Source of the DNA: a virus
Length of the DNA stretch: 21,637 bases
IMG/VR virus record: IMGVR_UViG_3300020428_000111
Span: 1 to 21,637 of that record
Strand: one strand, 5' to 3'
How positions within the stretch are numbered: the stretch's first letter is position 1; each line of letters begins with the position of its first letter. Made by a program: the position numbers and the translations under genes. This document shows, one piece after another, positions 11,945 to 19,201 of the stretch. The notes below the pieces were generated by a model. The model was given only the letters and a program-made list of their open reading frames with translations. It did not search any database and was not told where the DNA came from.

Positions 11945-12793
11945 TCATTCTGAAGGAAAAGAAGTGCCCTCATCGGCCCAATCTTTATCTTCTTCCCAAC
12001 TTCCTTTAAGAACATCTGGATTTGATTCACGATGTTCTATTCCAAGAAACCTCATAAAGAAGTTACCTTTCTTTGATTTACTTTTTTTCTTATCTTTATT
12101 TTGTAATTCTTCAAGTTCTTTCATTTTTCTTTTTGTTTCTTCAATCGCTTTTAATTGTTGTTCTTTCTTGAGTTTCTCTACTCTTTTTCTTTCTTCTTCA
12201 GAAAGTTGTAAATCAATTTGCGCTCTCACTTTTAACTTAGAAGTGTATTGGTCATAATCTGGTCTTTCTTTATCATATTTTTTCCATTGTTGTTTAGCAT
12301 CCTTACCAATCTTGCCTTCAAAAGGACAAGGAGTTCCAGCATTTTCCATCGCACTAAAAACTCTGTCATCTTGACAAAGTATCGCAACTGCCGCCACTCT
12401 CATTTGATAATCATACAGTAGTTTAGAAAGTTTCATTCTTTCACAATTCTGGTCAGTAAAGTATGAACCGCCAGATACACCTAAACCTAATGTTTGAACA
12501 CCAAAACCAACACCAACTGTACAAAGGTCTTGTGAGTAACTACTCATACTTGGTGCAGAGGCAGTTCCTACTGGAATCTTTGATTGTTCAGTACTATTGG
12601 TCGTTGTATTAGTAGTAGTATTTGTTTGGCCGCCACTATATGTATTTGATGTAGTACTTGTGTAACCACCTGTAATTGTAGTATTCGAACCACTAGTATT
12701 ATTTTGTGTTGTGTTATTTGTATCAGTACCCCACACAACATAAGGTGAAAAGGTCAGTATAAAGACAGTGAAATAAATGATGAAATGTCGCAA
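11945..12793 (-). CDS. Secreted conserved marine-phage protein (282 aa), TTG start
   Basis: A signal peptide (FIIYFTVFILTFSPYVVWG) leads to an Asn/Thr/Gly-rich linker (about 24-70) and a conserved domain (about 80-170): PSMSSYSQDLC, LGLGVSGGSYFTDQNCERMKL, LLYDYQMRVAAVAILCQDDR and NAGTPCPFEGKIG. I recall this Cys-containing domain in T4-like cyanophages with no assigned role. The C-terminal third is a charged coiled coil (about 190-245) rich in Lys and Glu. The start codon is TTG, chosen because AGGAG lies 7 nt upstream, the signal peptide begins there and no nearby ATG would keep it. Tandem late-type promoters lie upstream. Probably periplasmic or virion-associated (inference). Confidence 0.83.
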   Translation of the reverse strand: MRHFIIYFTVFILTFSPYVVWGTDTNNTTQNNTSGSNTTITGGYTSTTSNTYSGGQTNTTTNTTTNSTEQSKIPVGTASAPSMSSYSQDLCTVGVGFGVQTLGLGVSGGSYFTDQNCERMKLSKLLYDYQMRVAAVAILCQDDRVFSAMENAGTPCPFEGKIGKDAKQQWKKYDKERPDYDQYTSKLKVRAQIDLQLSEEERKRVEKLKKEQQLKAIEETKRKMKELEELQNKDKKKSKSKKGNFFMRFLGIEHRESNPDVLKGSWEEDKDWADEGTSFPSE

Positions 12794-12885
12794 ATCTTTT
12801 TCTCCTAAGAATATATAATAAATGTTTAATATATCATAGTAAAAGTAGATTCGGTCTCAGTTCAAGGTTACTTGCCAGTAACTAC

Positions 12886-12929
12886 AACTATTTATAACAT
12901 TCAAATAGTGAACTATTTATCATAACATT
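12886..12929 (-). promoter_or_regulatory. Tandem late-type promoters in an imperfect direct repeat
   Basis: Forward-strand AACTATTTATAACATT (12886-12901) and AACTATTTATCATAACATT (12911-12929) are copies differing by a 3-nt insertion, 25 nt apart. Each contains a late-type octamer on the - strand: TATAAATA (12896-12889) and GATAAATA (12921-12914). They precede the two secreted-protein genes by about 100 nt. The copies also create a small AAATAGT/ACTATTT hairpin between them. Confidence 0.6.
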
Positions 12930-12932
12930 AAA

Positions 12933-13175
12933 TTAATCAATATTATGTGTCCTATCAATGTCTCTTAATGTAAAATCTATAAGTTCCTGTTGTTGTCTAC
13001 GACCTCTTTCCTCTAAAGCCTGTCCTTTCCACTCAAATATCACAGAACCTATATCATTATCAATAAGGTCTTGTAAATCTTCTTCAGATAGGTCGCTAAA
13101 CACACTCTCTACCTCATTTTCAAGGGTGCTAACGAGTTTATTTAATTTAACCAGTATAAAGTTCTCATTGTCCAT
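12933..13175 (-). CDS. Hypothetical acidic protein (80 aa)
   Basis: MDNENFILVKLNKLVSTLEN, then an acidic helical stretch (EVESVFSDLSEEDLQDLIDND), IGSVIFEWKG and a Gln/Arg-rich helix (LEERGRRQQQELIDF). The ATG overlaps the upstream nuclease gene by 11 nt, so translation is coupled. It is the last gene of the primase-RNR-nuclease unit. No recognised family; a protein-interaction role is only a guess. Confidence 0.72.
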   Translation of the reverse strand: MDNENFILVKLNKLVSTLENEVESVFSDLSEEDLQDLIDNDIGSVIFEWKGQALEERGRRQQQELIDFTLRDIDRTHNID

Positions 13176-13503
13176 TTTTGATTAGTTTAACGAAAGATTC
13201 TGCGTCTATTAGTACTAAAGGTTTATGGTTATTTCTTTTCAATACAACCAAAGGTTCATAATCCCCAGAATTTTCACTCGCCTGTTTATAGGCCTCCCAA
13301 ACATTTAATTTTTCTTGATTCTTCGCCTCAATTGAAAAGGGAAACTTTTCTCTTGCGGCTCTCGCCATGATTAAATCTTCCCCGCCTGCGCCCATAGACC
13401 TTGATTCAACATCTTCTGGGTGTATGTCCAACTTTTCTATAAGAAGGTCACGAAACCATTGTTGTAACCTTCTACCTTTCGCTTTCGCACTTTGTGTTTT
13501 CAT
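13165..13503 (-). CDS. Small PD-(D/E)XK nuclease-like protein
   Basis: 112 aa: the basic N-terminal helix KAKGRRLQQWFRDLL, then SRSMGAGGEDLIMARAAREK, with FPFSIEAKNQEKLNVWEAY giving the GED...E-x-K pattern of PD-(D/E)XK endonucleases, and a final beta-strand region PLVVLKRNNHKPLVLIDAE. I recall this compact family in T4-like cyanophages as a putative nuclease, possibly resolvase-like; the substrate is not known. It starts 8 nt after the RNR stop and overlaps the next gene. Its active-site residues appear intact. Confidence 0.75.
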   Translation of the reverse strand: MKTQSAKAKGRRLQQWFRDLLIEKLDIHPEDVESRSMGAGGEDLIMARAAREKFPFSIEAKNQEKLNVWEAYKQASENSGDYEPLVVLKRNNHKPLVLIDAESFVKLIKNGQ

Positions 13504-13505
13504 AT

Positions 13506-15437
13506 TTAATTACTTGCTGTCAAATCAACAACTTCACAACCACTCGCACTACATGCCAGAGTTTGTGTTCCTGCTGTCATATCCATGTCCTCATACTCTG
13601 ATAGTTTAGACCAATCAACATTCTTTGGCATACTATTAAGTAAATCTTTGTATTCTTTTTCTGAACAATCTTGATATGGCGCCTGTTTGTAAACATGGTC
13701 TGTAAATGGTAAGAATGATACACCACTCATAAAATCAAAGTTTGAGTAAACCCATGCGCCTACTTCTAACCATTCATGTTCCTTAACTGAAACAGTAACA
13801 CTTGGTTTATGTTCACACCAATGTTCTTGATATGTTTTCCATATTTCTAATTGTTCTATCGCAGTCATATCTGTTCTAAAGACCGCCTTTTTACTACACG
13901 CCTGTGGAAATGAAAAAACAACATTATGTTGATTCATGTAATCTTCTTCATTTGGAAATCCAGCGTCTTTCATCATTTTAGAAAGTGGGTCTTTAACATC
14001 ACCTCTTACAGTTCTAATATAATATGGATTATGTCTTGCGTGAATACCAGACGCAGAATCTACTAATTGTGAAACTGTTCCAGATGGTTTAACACAAGTA
14101 ATCGCCACAGATTGATTTATACCAATATCTTTTGCGAGTTTCTTATTTGTATCAACTGCGATTTGTTTTAGTTCTTCTAGTCTTTCTTTTAGTCCACTTT
14201 GTTTTCCATTTGTTAAAACAGAATCCATAATCCCTGTCATAGAAACACCAAGTAGTCTTTCCTCTTGACAATTCTTTTTCCAATCTTTTTGTACATACTT
14301 AAAATTTGTAAGTGTTGATTGAAATGTTCCAAGTATTGTCGCAAGTCTAACTTTTGATTTAAGAGAATCCATAGTATCTTCTGGTCTAACAACTATTTCT
14401 GATAAATTACAAAACTCTCTTGAACGAAGAATAATCTCTGAACAAGGATTAGTTCCAAAATCATGACCTTCAGTTTCTCTTCTACCATTTTTCTTTGATA
14501 TCATATTCGCAGATTCACGATTAAATATTCCTCTTTCACCAGATTTAGAATCATATAGTGATTTCCATTCTTCCATGAATATACCCATATCTGGTTTCTC
14601 TGTATAAATCGCAGAATTATTTGCGAGTGCTCTTTGTGGTTCTGTTTCCCACCATCTTCCTGTTTTCGCACTTCTCATTCTATCATCAGATAAATTAGAT
14701 AAAGATATCAACGCACTTCTACGAACACCACCGACAACTACAATCTCTGCGATTTTACATACGATATCGTGACACTCAATCGAAGTAAGTTTTCTACCTT
14801 CGGCAGCAGAAAATACTTTTACACAAAAATTAAATAAATCATCAAGTGGGTCTGGGCCAGATGCACGACCACCAAAAGTTTTCAGTGGTGCGCCCGCAGG
14901 TCTAATTTTTGATAAATCCCATTTAGGTACTTGACCATGATATAACATCGCAATCAATTCTTTGAATGCTTTCGCCCAACCTAATTTTGAATCTGCTACT
15001 ACAATAGTAGTATCAGTTTCATGAAACTCATCTGCGACTGTTGGTAATTCTCTAATCGCTTGTCTATCTACTGAAAAACCAACTCCTGTTCCATTCATTA
15101 AAATATATAATATTTCATCAAACGCCTGTGGTCTATCAACCGCAACATAAGAACAATTATATCCTGCGATATTCTCTTTCTTCAAAGCTTCTCCTGCGGT
15201 CATTAGACATCTCATCGATGGCATTACTTTTAAATCTAAAACTGCATTTTCTAATTCTTCCCTCATTTTTTTTGATATTGAATAGTTATGCATTTCTTGT
15301 AAGTGTGTTTCAAAAAAATCAAAATATCTTTTGACTGTTTCACTCCATGTTTCTCTTCTACTTTCATTAGGTAACCATCTTGAGTACCTTGATAAGTGAA
15401 TAAATTGTTGATATTGTGTGGGAAGGTTCTTTTCCAT
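13506..15437 (-). CDS. nrdJ: Class II (B12-dependent) ribonucleotide reductase, monomeric NrdJ/RTPR type
   Basis: Reduces ribonucleotides to deoxyribonucleotides with adenosylcobalamin as radical source. The 643-aa protein resembles the Lactobacillus RTPR type: GYNCSYVAV (Cys95) and EFCNLSE (Cys343) would be the redox pair, NPCSEI holds the thiyl Cys332 and Glu334, and the C-terminal CSASGC (Cys629, Cys634) is the re-reducing CX4C pair. GTGVGFSV, GGVRRSALISL and CVKPSGTVSQLVDSASGIHARH are further family motifs. Nothing is truncated. Start is supported by AAGGAG upstream. T4 and T4-like cyanophages usually carry class Ia NrdA/NrdB, so this is a different choice. It lies between primase and nuclease genes and supplies dNTPs. 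Confidence 0.93.
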   Translation of the reverse strand: MEKNLPTQYQQFIHLSRYSRWLPNESRRETWSETVKRYFDFFETHLQEMHNYSISKKMREELENAVLDLKVMPSMRCLMTAGEALKKENIAGYNCSYVAVDRPQAFDEILYILMNGTGVGFSVDRQAIRELPTVADEFHETDTTIVVADSKLGWAKAFKELIAMLYHGQVPKWDLSKIRPAGAPLKTFGGRASGPDPLDDLFNFCVKVFSAAEGRKLTSIECHDIVCKIAEIVVVGGVRRSALISLSNLSDDRMRSAKTGRWWETEPQRALANNSAIYTEKPDMGIFMEEWKSLYDSKSGERGIFNRESANMISKKNGRRETEGHDFGTNPCSEIILRSREFCNLSEIVVRPEDTMDSLKSKVRLATILGTFQSTLTNFKYVQKDWKKNCQEERLLGVSMTGIMDSVLTNGKQSGLKERLEELKQIAVDTNKKLAKDIGINQSVAITCVKPSGTVSQLVDSASGIHARHNPYYIRTVRGDVKDPLSKMMKDAGFPNEEDYMNQHNVVFSFPQACSKKAVFRTDMTAIEQLEIWKTYQEHWCEHKPSVTVSVKEHEWLEVGAWVYSNFDFMSGVSFLPFTDHVYKQAPYQDCSEKEYKDLLNSMPKNVDWSKLSEYEDMDMTAGTQTLACSASGCEVVDLTASN

Positions 15438-15449
15438 TTGTATTACTCC

Positions 15450-16445
15450 TTAAATTTTTTTCCAGTCTATAAGTCGAGTCTTCGCATGAAGATTCGAAAA
15501 GGTATTATTACTTATAATTTTATGAATTTCATCTACTGACATTCCATTGACAATCATATCATTAATATCTTTTTCTTTAATTGAGTCAGGCCAAATGACA
15601 ATTTGTTTTCCTTTGTCTATTGTATCTGACATTTTTTTTATAATTTCTAGGTTTCTTGGTTCATTGTCAAATATGATAGTACTATCTTTTATGTCTAGTA
15701 TCATATCTGAACCTGCCATCGCAAGACAATTATCTATGAATAAACTATCTAATGGGCCCTCTACTATATAAACTTTTTCTTTTAGATTAATTCTGTCCAA
15801 ACCAAAGACTTTTGGTTTGTCTTCTAACATAATCGTAATATATTTAGGTTTTTCTGAACCGAACGAACGACCTTGTAAACCAAACATCTTTTTATTTTCA
15901 TCAAAGAAAGGAATTACTAATCGAGGATGGTCACCAGTTATAGTTGGAAACTTATTTGGAATTAATGTATTAACATATTCAAAGAATCCATCTGTAAAAT
16001 ATAAGTCATTGTAAAATTGAGTAGGTAACATTCTTTTCTGTAACAGTTGTGTCGCAGGATGTTCTTCACCTAACTCAACAAAATTTTTAAGAAATTTTAG
16101 TGGCTCAGTATTTGTTTTAAAAACTGGTTTCTTAAATTCAAACTTTGGTTTTTCATTATTATTAGGTGTGTTCGCTTTATATCTTTCCATGATATATTCT
16201 TTATGTAGATTTGGGTCAACATGCTTAATAAGATTTCCTAAAGTCATACCAACACCACAGTTGTGACATTTATAGAATAAATCATTTTTCTTTTGAAAGA
16301 CATATCCTCTTGCCTTTACTTTACTTTTCTGACTATCACCACAACAAGGACAACGAAAATTCCACACCTTGTTTCCTTTCTCTTTAAATAATCCTAATTG
16401 TGAACCTAATAATCTTATGTATTGTGTATCAATGTTATGTGTCAT
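15450..16445 (-). CDS. 61: gp61-like DNA primase
   Basis: T4 gp61 family: makes RNA primers with the gp41 helicase. The 331-aa protein (342 in T4) has an N-terminal zinc ribbon, CPCC (Cys32/Cys35) and CHNC (Cys60/Cys63), and a TOPRIM core with YIVEGPLDSLF (Glu229, Asp233) and TIIFDNEPRN (Asp260, Glu262), plus LVIPFFDENKKMFGLQGRSF before it. All metal and catalytic residues are visible. The ATG is 18 nt after a -10 box and has no Shine-Dalgarno. RNR follows 12 nt downstream in the same unit. Confidence 0.94.
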   Translation of the reverse strand: MTHNIDTQYIRLLGSQLGLFKEKGNKVWNFRCPCCGDSQKSKVKARGYVFQKKNDLFYKCHNCGVGMTLGNLIKHVDPNLHKEYIMERYKANTPNNNEKPKFEFKKPVFKTNTEPLKFLKNFVELGEEHPATQLLQKRMLPTQFYNDLYFTDGFFEYVNTLIPNKFPTITGDHPRLVIPFFDENKKMFGLQGRSFGSEKPKYITIMLEDKPKVFGLDRINLKEKVYIVEGPLDSLFIDNCLAMAGSDMILDIKDSTIIFDNEPRNLEIIKKMSDTIDKGKQIVIWPDSIKEKDINDMIVNGMSVDEIHKIISNNTFSNLHAKTRLIDWKKI

Positions 16446-16463
16446 AATATTATATTGTCTATA

Positions 16464-16491
16464 ATAGTATCATATATTATTAATTTGTCAA
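16464..16491 (-). promoter_or_regulatory. Sigma70-type promoter for the primase-RNR unit
   Basis: TTGACA (16491-16486), 16-nt spacer, TACTAT (16469-16464). Predicted leader about 11 nt with no Shine-Dalgarno. Confidence 0.68.
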
Positions 16492-16495
16492 TAGG

Positions 16496-16603
16496 TTATA
16501 TTAAGTCTTTAATAAAGGCCTTTGATAACTGAATTGTTTTGATTAAGTAAAATCTTTTGAGTATAAGTAAATTCACAAAACAAATAATTAAAATCTTTTT
16601 CAT
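16496..16603 (-). CDS. Possible 35-aa hydrophobic-basic peptide
   Basis: MKKILIICFVNLLILKRFYL then IKTIQLSKAFIKDLI, ending at TAA. The ATG follows 2 nt after the stop of the 156-aa gene, so coupled translation is possible. It fills a gap between two genes that are otherwise tightly packed. The N-terminus looks like a membrane segment or signal. No independent ribosome-binding site exists, so coding is uncertain. Confidence 0.4.
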   Translation of the reverse strand: MKKILIICFVNLLILKRFYLIKTIQLSKAFIKDLI

Positions 16604-16605
16604 AA

Positions 16606-17076
16606 TTACATAAATTTATCTATCATAAAACCTGCGACTATTGAACCGCCAATAATAACCCATCTCCATTTCTCTAATACACCAACTCTATTCGTTAAGT
16701 CTTGTCGTAATTCGTTTATGTGAGAAGCGTTTTTTGCAATAATTGTTCGTTCTGTTTCTAACATTTTATCAGTTAGTTCTCTGTTGTTTGTAGTAATACG
16801 ACTGTGTAGGTCTTTAATATCTTCTAATAATTCTTTTCTTCTTCTATCGATATTCTGTTCATTATCGTAAATAGCGTCTTCTTGTCTGGATATTTTTTCT
16901 TCGTGGACTGCCAACATGGCGTGAATACTATTGGAAACATCTGTAATCTTATCAATTGCCTTATCTAATCGAATATGTATTTGTTTCATATCCGATACTT
17001 CTCTTTTTAGAAGTTCAACTTCAGTCTGTAAATTCAAAAATGGTGTTGTCATGTTGGCTGAGTCCTCTTTCTCCAT
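16606..17076 (-). CDS. Tail-anchored coiled-coil protein (156 aa)
   Basis: Long helical coiled coil (about 14-135, VELLKREVSDMKQI through LRQDLTNRVGVLEKW), then a C-terminal membrane helix WVIIGGSIVAGFMIDKFM (about 138-156). The KW-R-W-x-I-x-G-G-x-x-x-A-G-F end is a pattern I recall in small proteins of T4-like cyanophages, function unknown. The first ATG (17076) is exactly 5 nt after a late-type octamer, as in two other genes, supporting this start; Met9 has a distant GAGGA as an alternative. Confidence 0.75.
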   Translation of the reverse strand: MEKEDSANMTTPFLNLQTEVELLKREVSDMKQIHIRLDKAIDKITDVSNSIHAMLAVHEEKISRQEDAIYDNEQNIDRRRKELLEDIKDLHSRITTNNRELTDKMLETERTIIAKNASHINELRQDLTNRVGVLEKWRWVIIGGSIVAGFMIDKFM

Positions 17077-17081
17077 ATGTA

Positions 17082-17089
17082 TATTTATG
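17082..17089 (-). promoter_or_regulatory. Late-type promoter CATAAATA, 5 nt before an ATG
   Basis: CATAAATA on the - strand, TACAT, then ATG at 17076. It overlaps the 3' edge of the intergenic gap after the 54-aa gene. Same geometry as 6299-6306 and 19202-19209. Confidence 0.58.
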
Positions 17090-17091
17090 GA

Positions 17092-17256
17092 TTAATTTTC
17101 TTTAGTGATGACTGTCCATAAACCATAAATTAACGCACCATAAGCGCATAATTTGGCAAGTGGAGTCATGAATAAAACAACTAGACCGAACACTATTAAA
17201 GTTGTTCCATCCCAAGTTGTTCTTTCACTAAATCTGTCTTTTAACCATTTAAACAT
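17092..17256 (-). CDS. 54-aa two-helix membrane protein
   Basis: MFKWLKDRFSERTTWDGTTL, then two hydrophobic stretches (LIVFGLVVLFM and KLCAYGALIYGLWTVI) around a short PLAKL turn. The frame is open further upstream to an ATG at 17328, but I chose 17256 because AAGGAG lies directly before it and the family as I recall it begins MFKWL. The start overlaps the previous stop by 8 nt. The N-terminal SERTTWDG pattern is seen in many phage and marine proteins; role unknown. Confidence 0.78.
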   Translation of the reverse strand: MFKWLKDRFSERTTWDGTTLIVFGLVVLFMTPLAKLCAYGALIYGLWTVITKEN

Positions 17257-17533
17257 CTTTTTCTCCTTTTTTGACTTCAAACAACCTATTCTTTGGTTGT
17301 AGGTCAGATATTTGTTTCTCCAATTCATCTATCCTTCTTGCAATGTTAGGATATTTTTTCTTCCATTGTTCTTCTACTTCGAGAATCTTTAAATCATATC
17401 TTTTTGCTGCCCAGTTGTACAACTGTGACATCTTTGCGTAAAACCAGATTCCTACTGCGGTAGTTTCAAACCACTTGGCGGTCGCACTACCCAATATTGA
17501 CCCAACAATACTCTTAACTATAAAAAACCACAT
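17249..17533 (-). CDS. 94-aa membrane-associated protein
   Basis: MWFFIVKSIVGSILGSATAK gives an N-terminal hydrophobic helix, then AVGIWFYAKMSQLYNWAAKRYDLKILEVEEQWKKKYP with the pattern RYDLK.LE.EE.WK..YP that I recall in T4-like cyanophages, and a final helix RIDELEKQISDLQ. AGGAG precedes ATG. It starts 9 nt after the lipase gene and overlaps the next gene by 8 nt. Unknown role; co-occurrence with the 54-aa and 156-aa membrane proteins suggests one membrane complex or virion-entry function (inference). Confidence 0.75.
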   Translation of the reverse strand: MWFFIVKSIVGSILGSATAKWFETTAVGIWFYAKMSQLYNWAAKRYDLKILEVEEQWKKKYPNIARRIDELEKQISDLQPKNRLFEVKKGEKDV

Positions 17534-17542
17534 AATTTTCTC

Positions 17543-18331
17543 CTAAAGTGAATCCTTATAAACTTTTTTAAGTTTATCAGCATACAGACCAATTGAATGG
17601 TCAACCAATCCATCAAAGAATTGTTTCTTTTTCATCGCCGCCCATCTTCCTCTGAATTTATCTTTGAATCTTTGCCAGTAAGTCATCTTTCTTATATTAC
17701 CATAATGATTGATATAAACAAGACTACCATGATGAGCATATCCCATTATCCATAATGGAAAACCAGGTACTAAATCATTATTATTTACAAATCTATGATG
17801 TTCTACTTTTAATCCTCTAACAAACCAACTACCACCAACTCTTGGTGAACCATAAGTGTAAAGTGTTGGATTTAAATGTTCTAAACGAGAAGCACAAACA
17901 GTTGCCATCGCACCACCTAATGAGTGACCAGTAATATAGATTTTTTTATTTGTTTGTTTTGGAATACATTGTAACACAGTTGGAAATAGTTTATCAACCT
18001 CTCCTTGAAATCCACTATGAACCCAACCTTCACCACCAAGTTTTGCTTTTCTTTTTCCAAACTTTACATCTGCGTATAAATCATTTATTTCTTTAGGTTC
18101 TGTACCTCTAAATGAAATTATAATATTCTTGTTGTTCGCAGCGATATGTCCTTGCGCTCCAGCTATATTTAAATAAAAATGCGTTTTATATCCAATATTC
18201 GCATACTGTTCTTTTGCGAATATTTCTCCTCTGTATGCGAGTGCAGACACATCTGCAAAAAAATAATTGTTCTGTAATTGATTTTTTTCAAAGTCTATTT
18301 TGTAACAATCTTCGAAGTAGTTTCTATTCAT
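17543..18331 (-). CDS. Class 3 lipase-like alpha/beta hydrolase
   Basis: 262 aa, Lipase_3 family: hydrolyses acyl esters, possibly phospholipids. Motifs in order are SALAYRGE, IISFRGTEP (about 71-79, oxyanion strand), GWVHSGFQGEV, TGHSLGGAMA with nucleophile Ser137, YGSPRVG (160-166), NNNDLVPGFP (Asp186) and YAHHGSLVYI (His200 or His201): a complete Ser-Asp-His triad. There is no signal peptide. The frame continues to a TTG at 18370 without a ribosome-binding site; the ATG at 18331 has AAGGAG upstream and overlaps the lipoprotein stop by 8 nt. Location after a spanin-like pair suggests membrane lysis, but a virion or phospholipid-scavenging role is possible. Confidence 0.88.
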   Translation of the reverse strand: MNRNYFEDCYKIDFEKNQLQNNYFFADVSALAYRGEIFAKEQYANIGYKTHFYLNIAGAQGHIAANNKNIIISFRGTEPKEINDLYADVKFGKRKAKLGGEGWVHSGFQGEVDKLFPTVLQCIPKQTNKKIYITGHSLGGAMATVCASRLEHLNPTLYTYGSPRVGGSWFVRGLKVEHHRFVNNNDLVPGFPLWIMGYAHHGSLVYINHYGNIRKMTYWQRFKDKFRGRWAAMKKKQFFDGLVDHSIGLYADKLKKVYKDSL

Positions 18332-18707
18332 TTGTTGGTTTCTCCTTTGTGTTCTTTGTACCTTCTGCAACTACCTCATAGTATATAATAATTTCTTTTT
18401 GTTGTTTAATGTATCTTTTTACATCTTGAACATTAATTGCAAGGTTTTCATAATCTTTTACTGACATCGCAACAAATACAAAATCTTTATTTTTAGACAT
18501 GAATCTTTCTTTAAATTCTTCATAATTGTTTTCTGTTACAACATATAAATTTATACCAGCCATATTTACTGGTTTAGGCCATGGCTGGATTGGAATGTTT
18601 CTATCAACTCTAACTGTTTTGATATTAACATCTTTTTCTCCAACTCCAAATATTGAAGAACAACCTGTCACTCCAAATAAAACTGATAACAATAATAATA
18701 TTTTCAT
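18324..18707 (-). CDS. Lipoprotein, putative outer-membrane spanin subunit
   Basis: A lipobox (LFGVTGC, Cys16) ends a short signal sequence (MKILLLLSVLFGVTGC), so the protein is probably lipid-anchored. The mature part runs VNIKTVRVDRNIPIQPWPKP, INLYVVTENNYEEF, FVFVAMSVKDYENLAINVQDV and RYIKQQKEIIIYYE, a pattern I recall next to i-spanin-like genes in T4-like marine phages. The gene starts right after the upstream membrane gene (TAA then ATG). Spanin function is inferred from the lipoprotein/coiled-coil pair; the mature part is longer than usual for a simple o-spanin. Confidence 0.72.
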   Translation of the reverse strand: MKILLLLSVLFGVTGCSSIFGVGEKDVNIKTVRVDRNIPIQPWPKPVNMAGINLYVVTENNYEEFKERFMSKNKDFVFVAMSVKDYENLAINVQDVKRYIKQQKEIIIYYEVVAEGTKNTKEKPTNE

Positions 18708-19100
18708 TTAGTTCACCTCTGGTCTTTTTGTAATATCTTCTAAATCTTTAAATTCTTTTTGTGTACCTTTATTAAAAATCTTTTCCATTAGACCTGGTTT
18801 TCTTATCGCCTTTCTTGTTAGGTCATGTCTTTGTAATTTTTTATAAAGTTCATCTTTATCTTTTTCTGCATCATCCAACTTTATTCTTAACTTAGAATTT
18901 AGTTCTGCAAATTTCTTTGCGTCTGATTGTAAAACATCTATTGTTTGAGATTGAGTTTGAACTGCAGTTTCAAGTTTCGCATTGTTTTCTTGGAGAACTT
19001 TAAGTCTGTTCTGTGTGTCTTTATAATACAAAACAAAACCACCTACGAGTCCCGCAATCAATACCCCAAAAATAAGGGTTAATTTTAAACTACCAAACAT
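18708..19100 (-). CDS. Rz-like inner-membrane spanin subunit
   Basis: 130 aa with an N-terminal membrane helix (LKLTLIFGVLIAGLVGGFVLYY), a long periplasmic coiled coil (about 30-90, LKVLQENNAKLETAV to KDELYKKL) and a C-terminal region LQRHDLTRKAIRKPGLMEKIFNKGT, a signature I recall from phage i-spanins or Rz-like proteins. With the lipoprotein it would form a two-component spanin bridging inner and outer membranes. AAGGAG precedes ATG. The alternative is a structural membrane coiled coil unrelated to lysis. Confidence 0.75.
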   Translation of the reverse strand: MFGSLKLTLIFGVLIAGLVGGFVLYYKDTQNRLKVLQENNAKLETAVQTQSQTIDVLQSDAKKFAELNSKLRIKLDDAEKDKDELYKKLQRHDLTRKAIRKPGLMEKIFNKGTQKEFKDLEDITKRPEVN

Positions 19101-19115
19101 AATTTATTTCTCCTT

Positions 19116-19196
19116 TTATCCTTGTTTAATATACCATAATATTAAAACTATACATATAATTAAAGAATAACTTGCTAATACAATATCAGTGTTCAT
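19116..19196 (-). CDS. 26-aa membrane peptide
   Basis: MNTDIVLASYSLIICIVLIL then WYIKQG: one transmembrane helix with almost no soluble part. The ATG lies exactly 5 nt after a late-type octamer; its stop is immediately before the ribosome-binding site of the spanin-like gene. Its size and place at the head of the lysis-like cassette allow a pinholin-type role, but nothing proves it. Confidence 0.55.
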   Translation of the reverse strand: MNTDIVLASYSLIICIVLILWYIKQG

Positions 19197-19201
19197 GTAT
19201 G

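Noticed and set aside
17257-17328. Longer start for the 54-aa membrane protein at 17328
   Set aside because: It would overlap the 94-aa gene by 80 nt and lacks a ribosome-binding site; the ATG at 17256 has AAGGAG.
18332-18370. Longer lipase start using TTG at 18370
   Set aside because: No ribosome-binding site, deeper overlap with the lipoprotein gene, and the ATG at 18331 has AAGGAG upstream.
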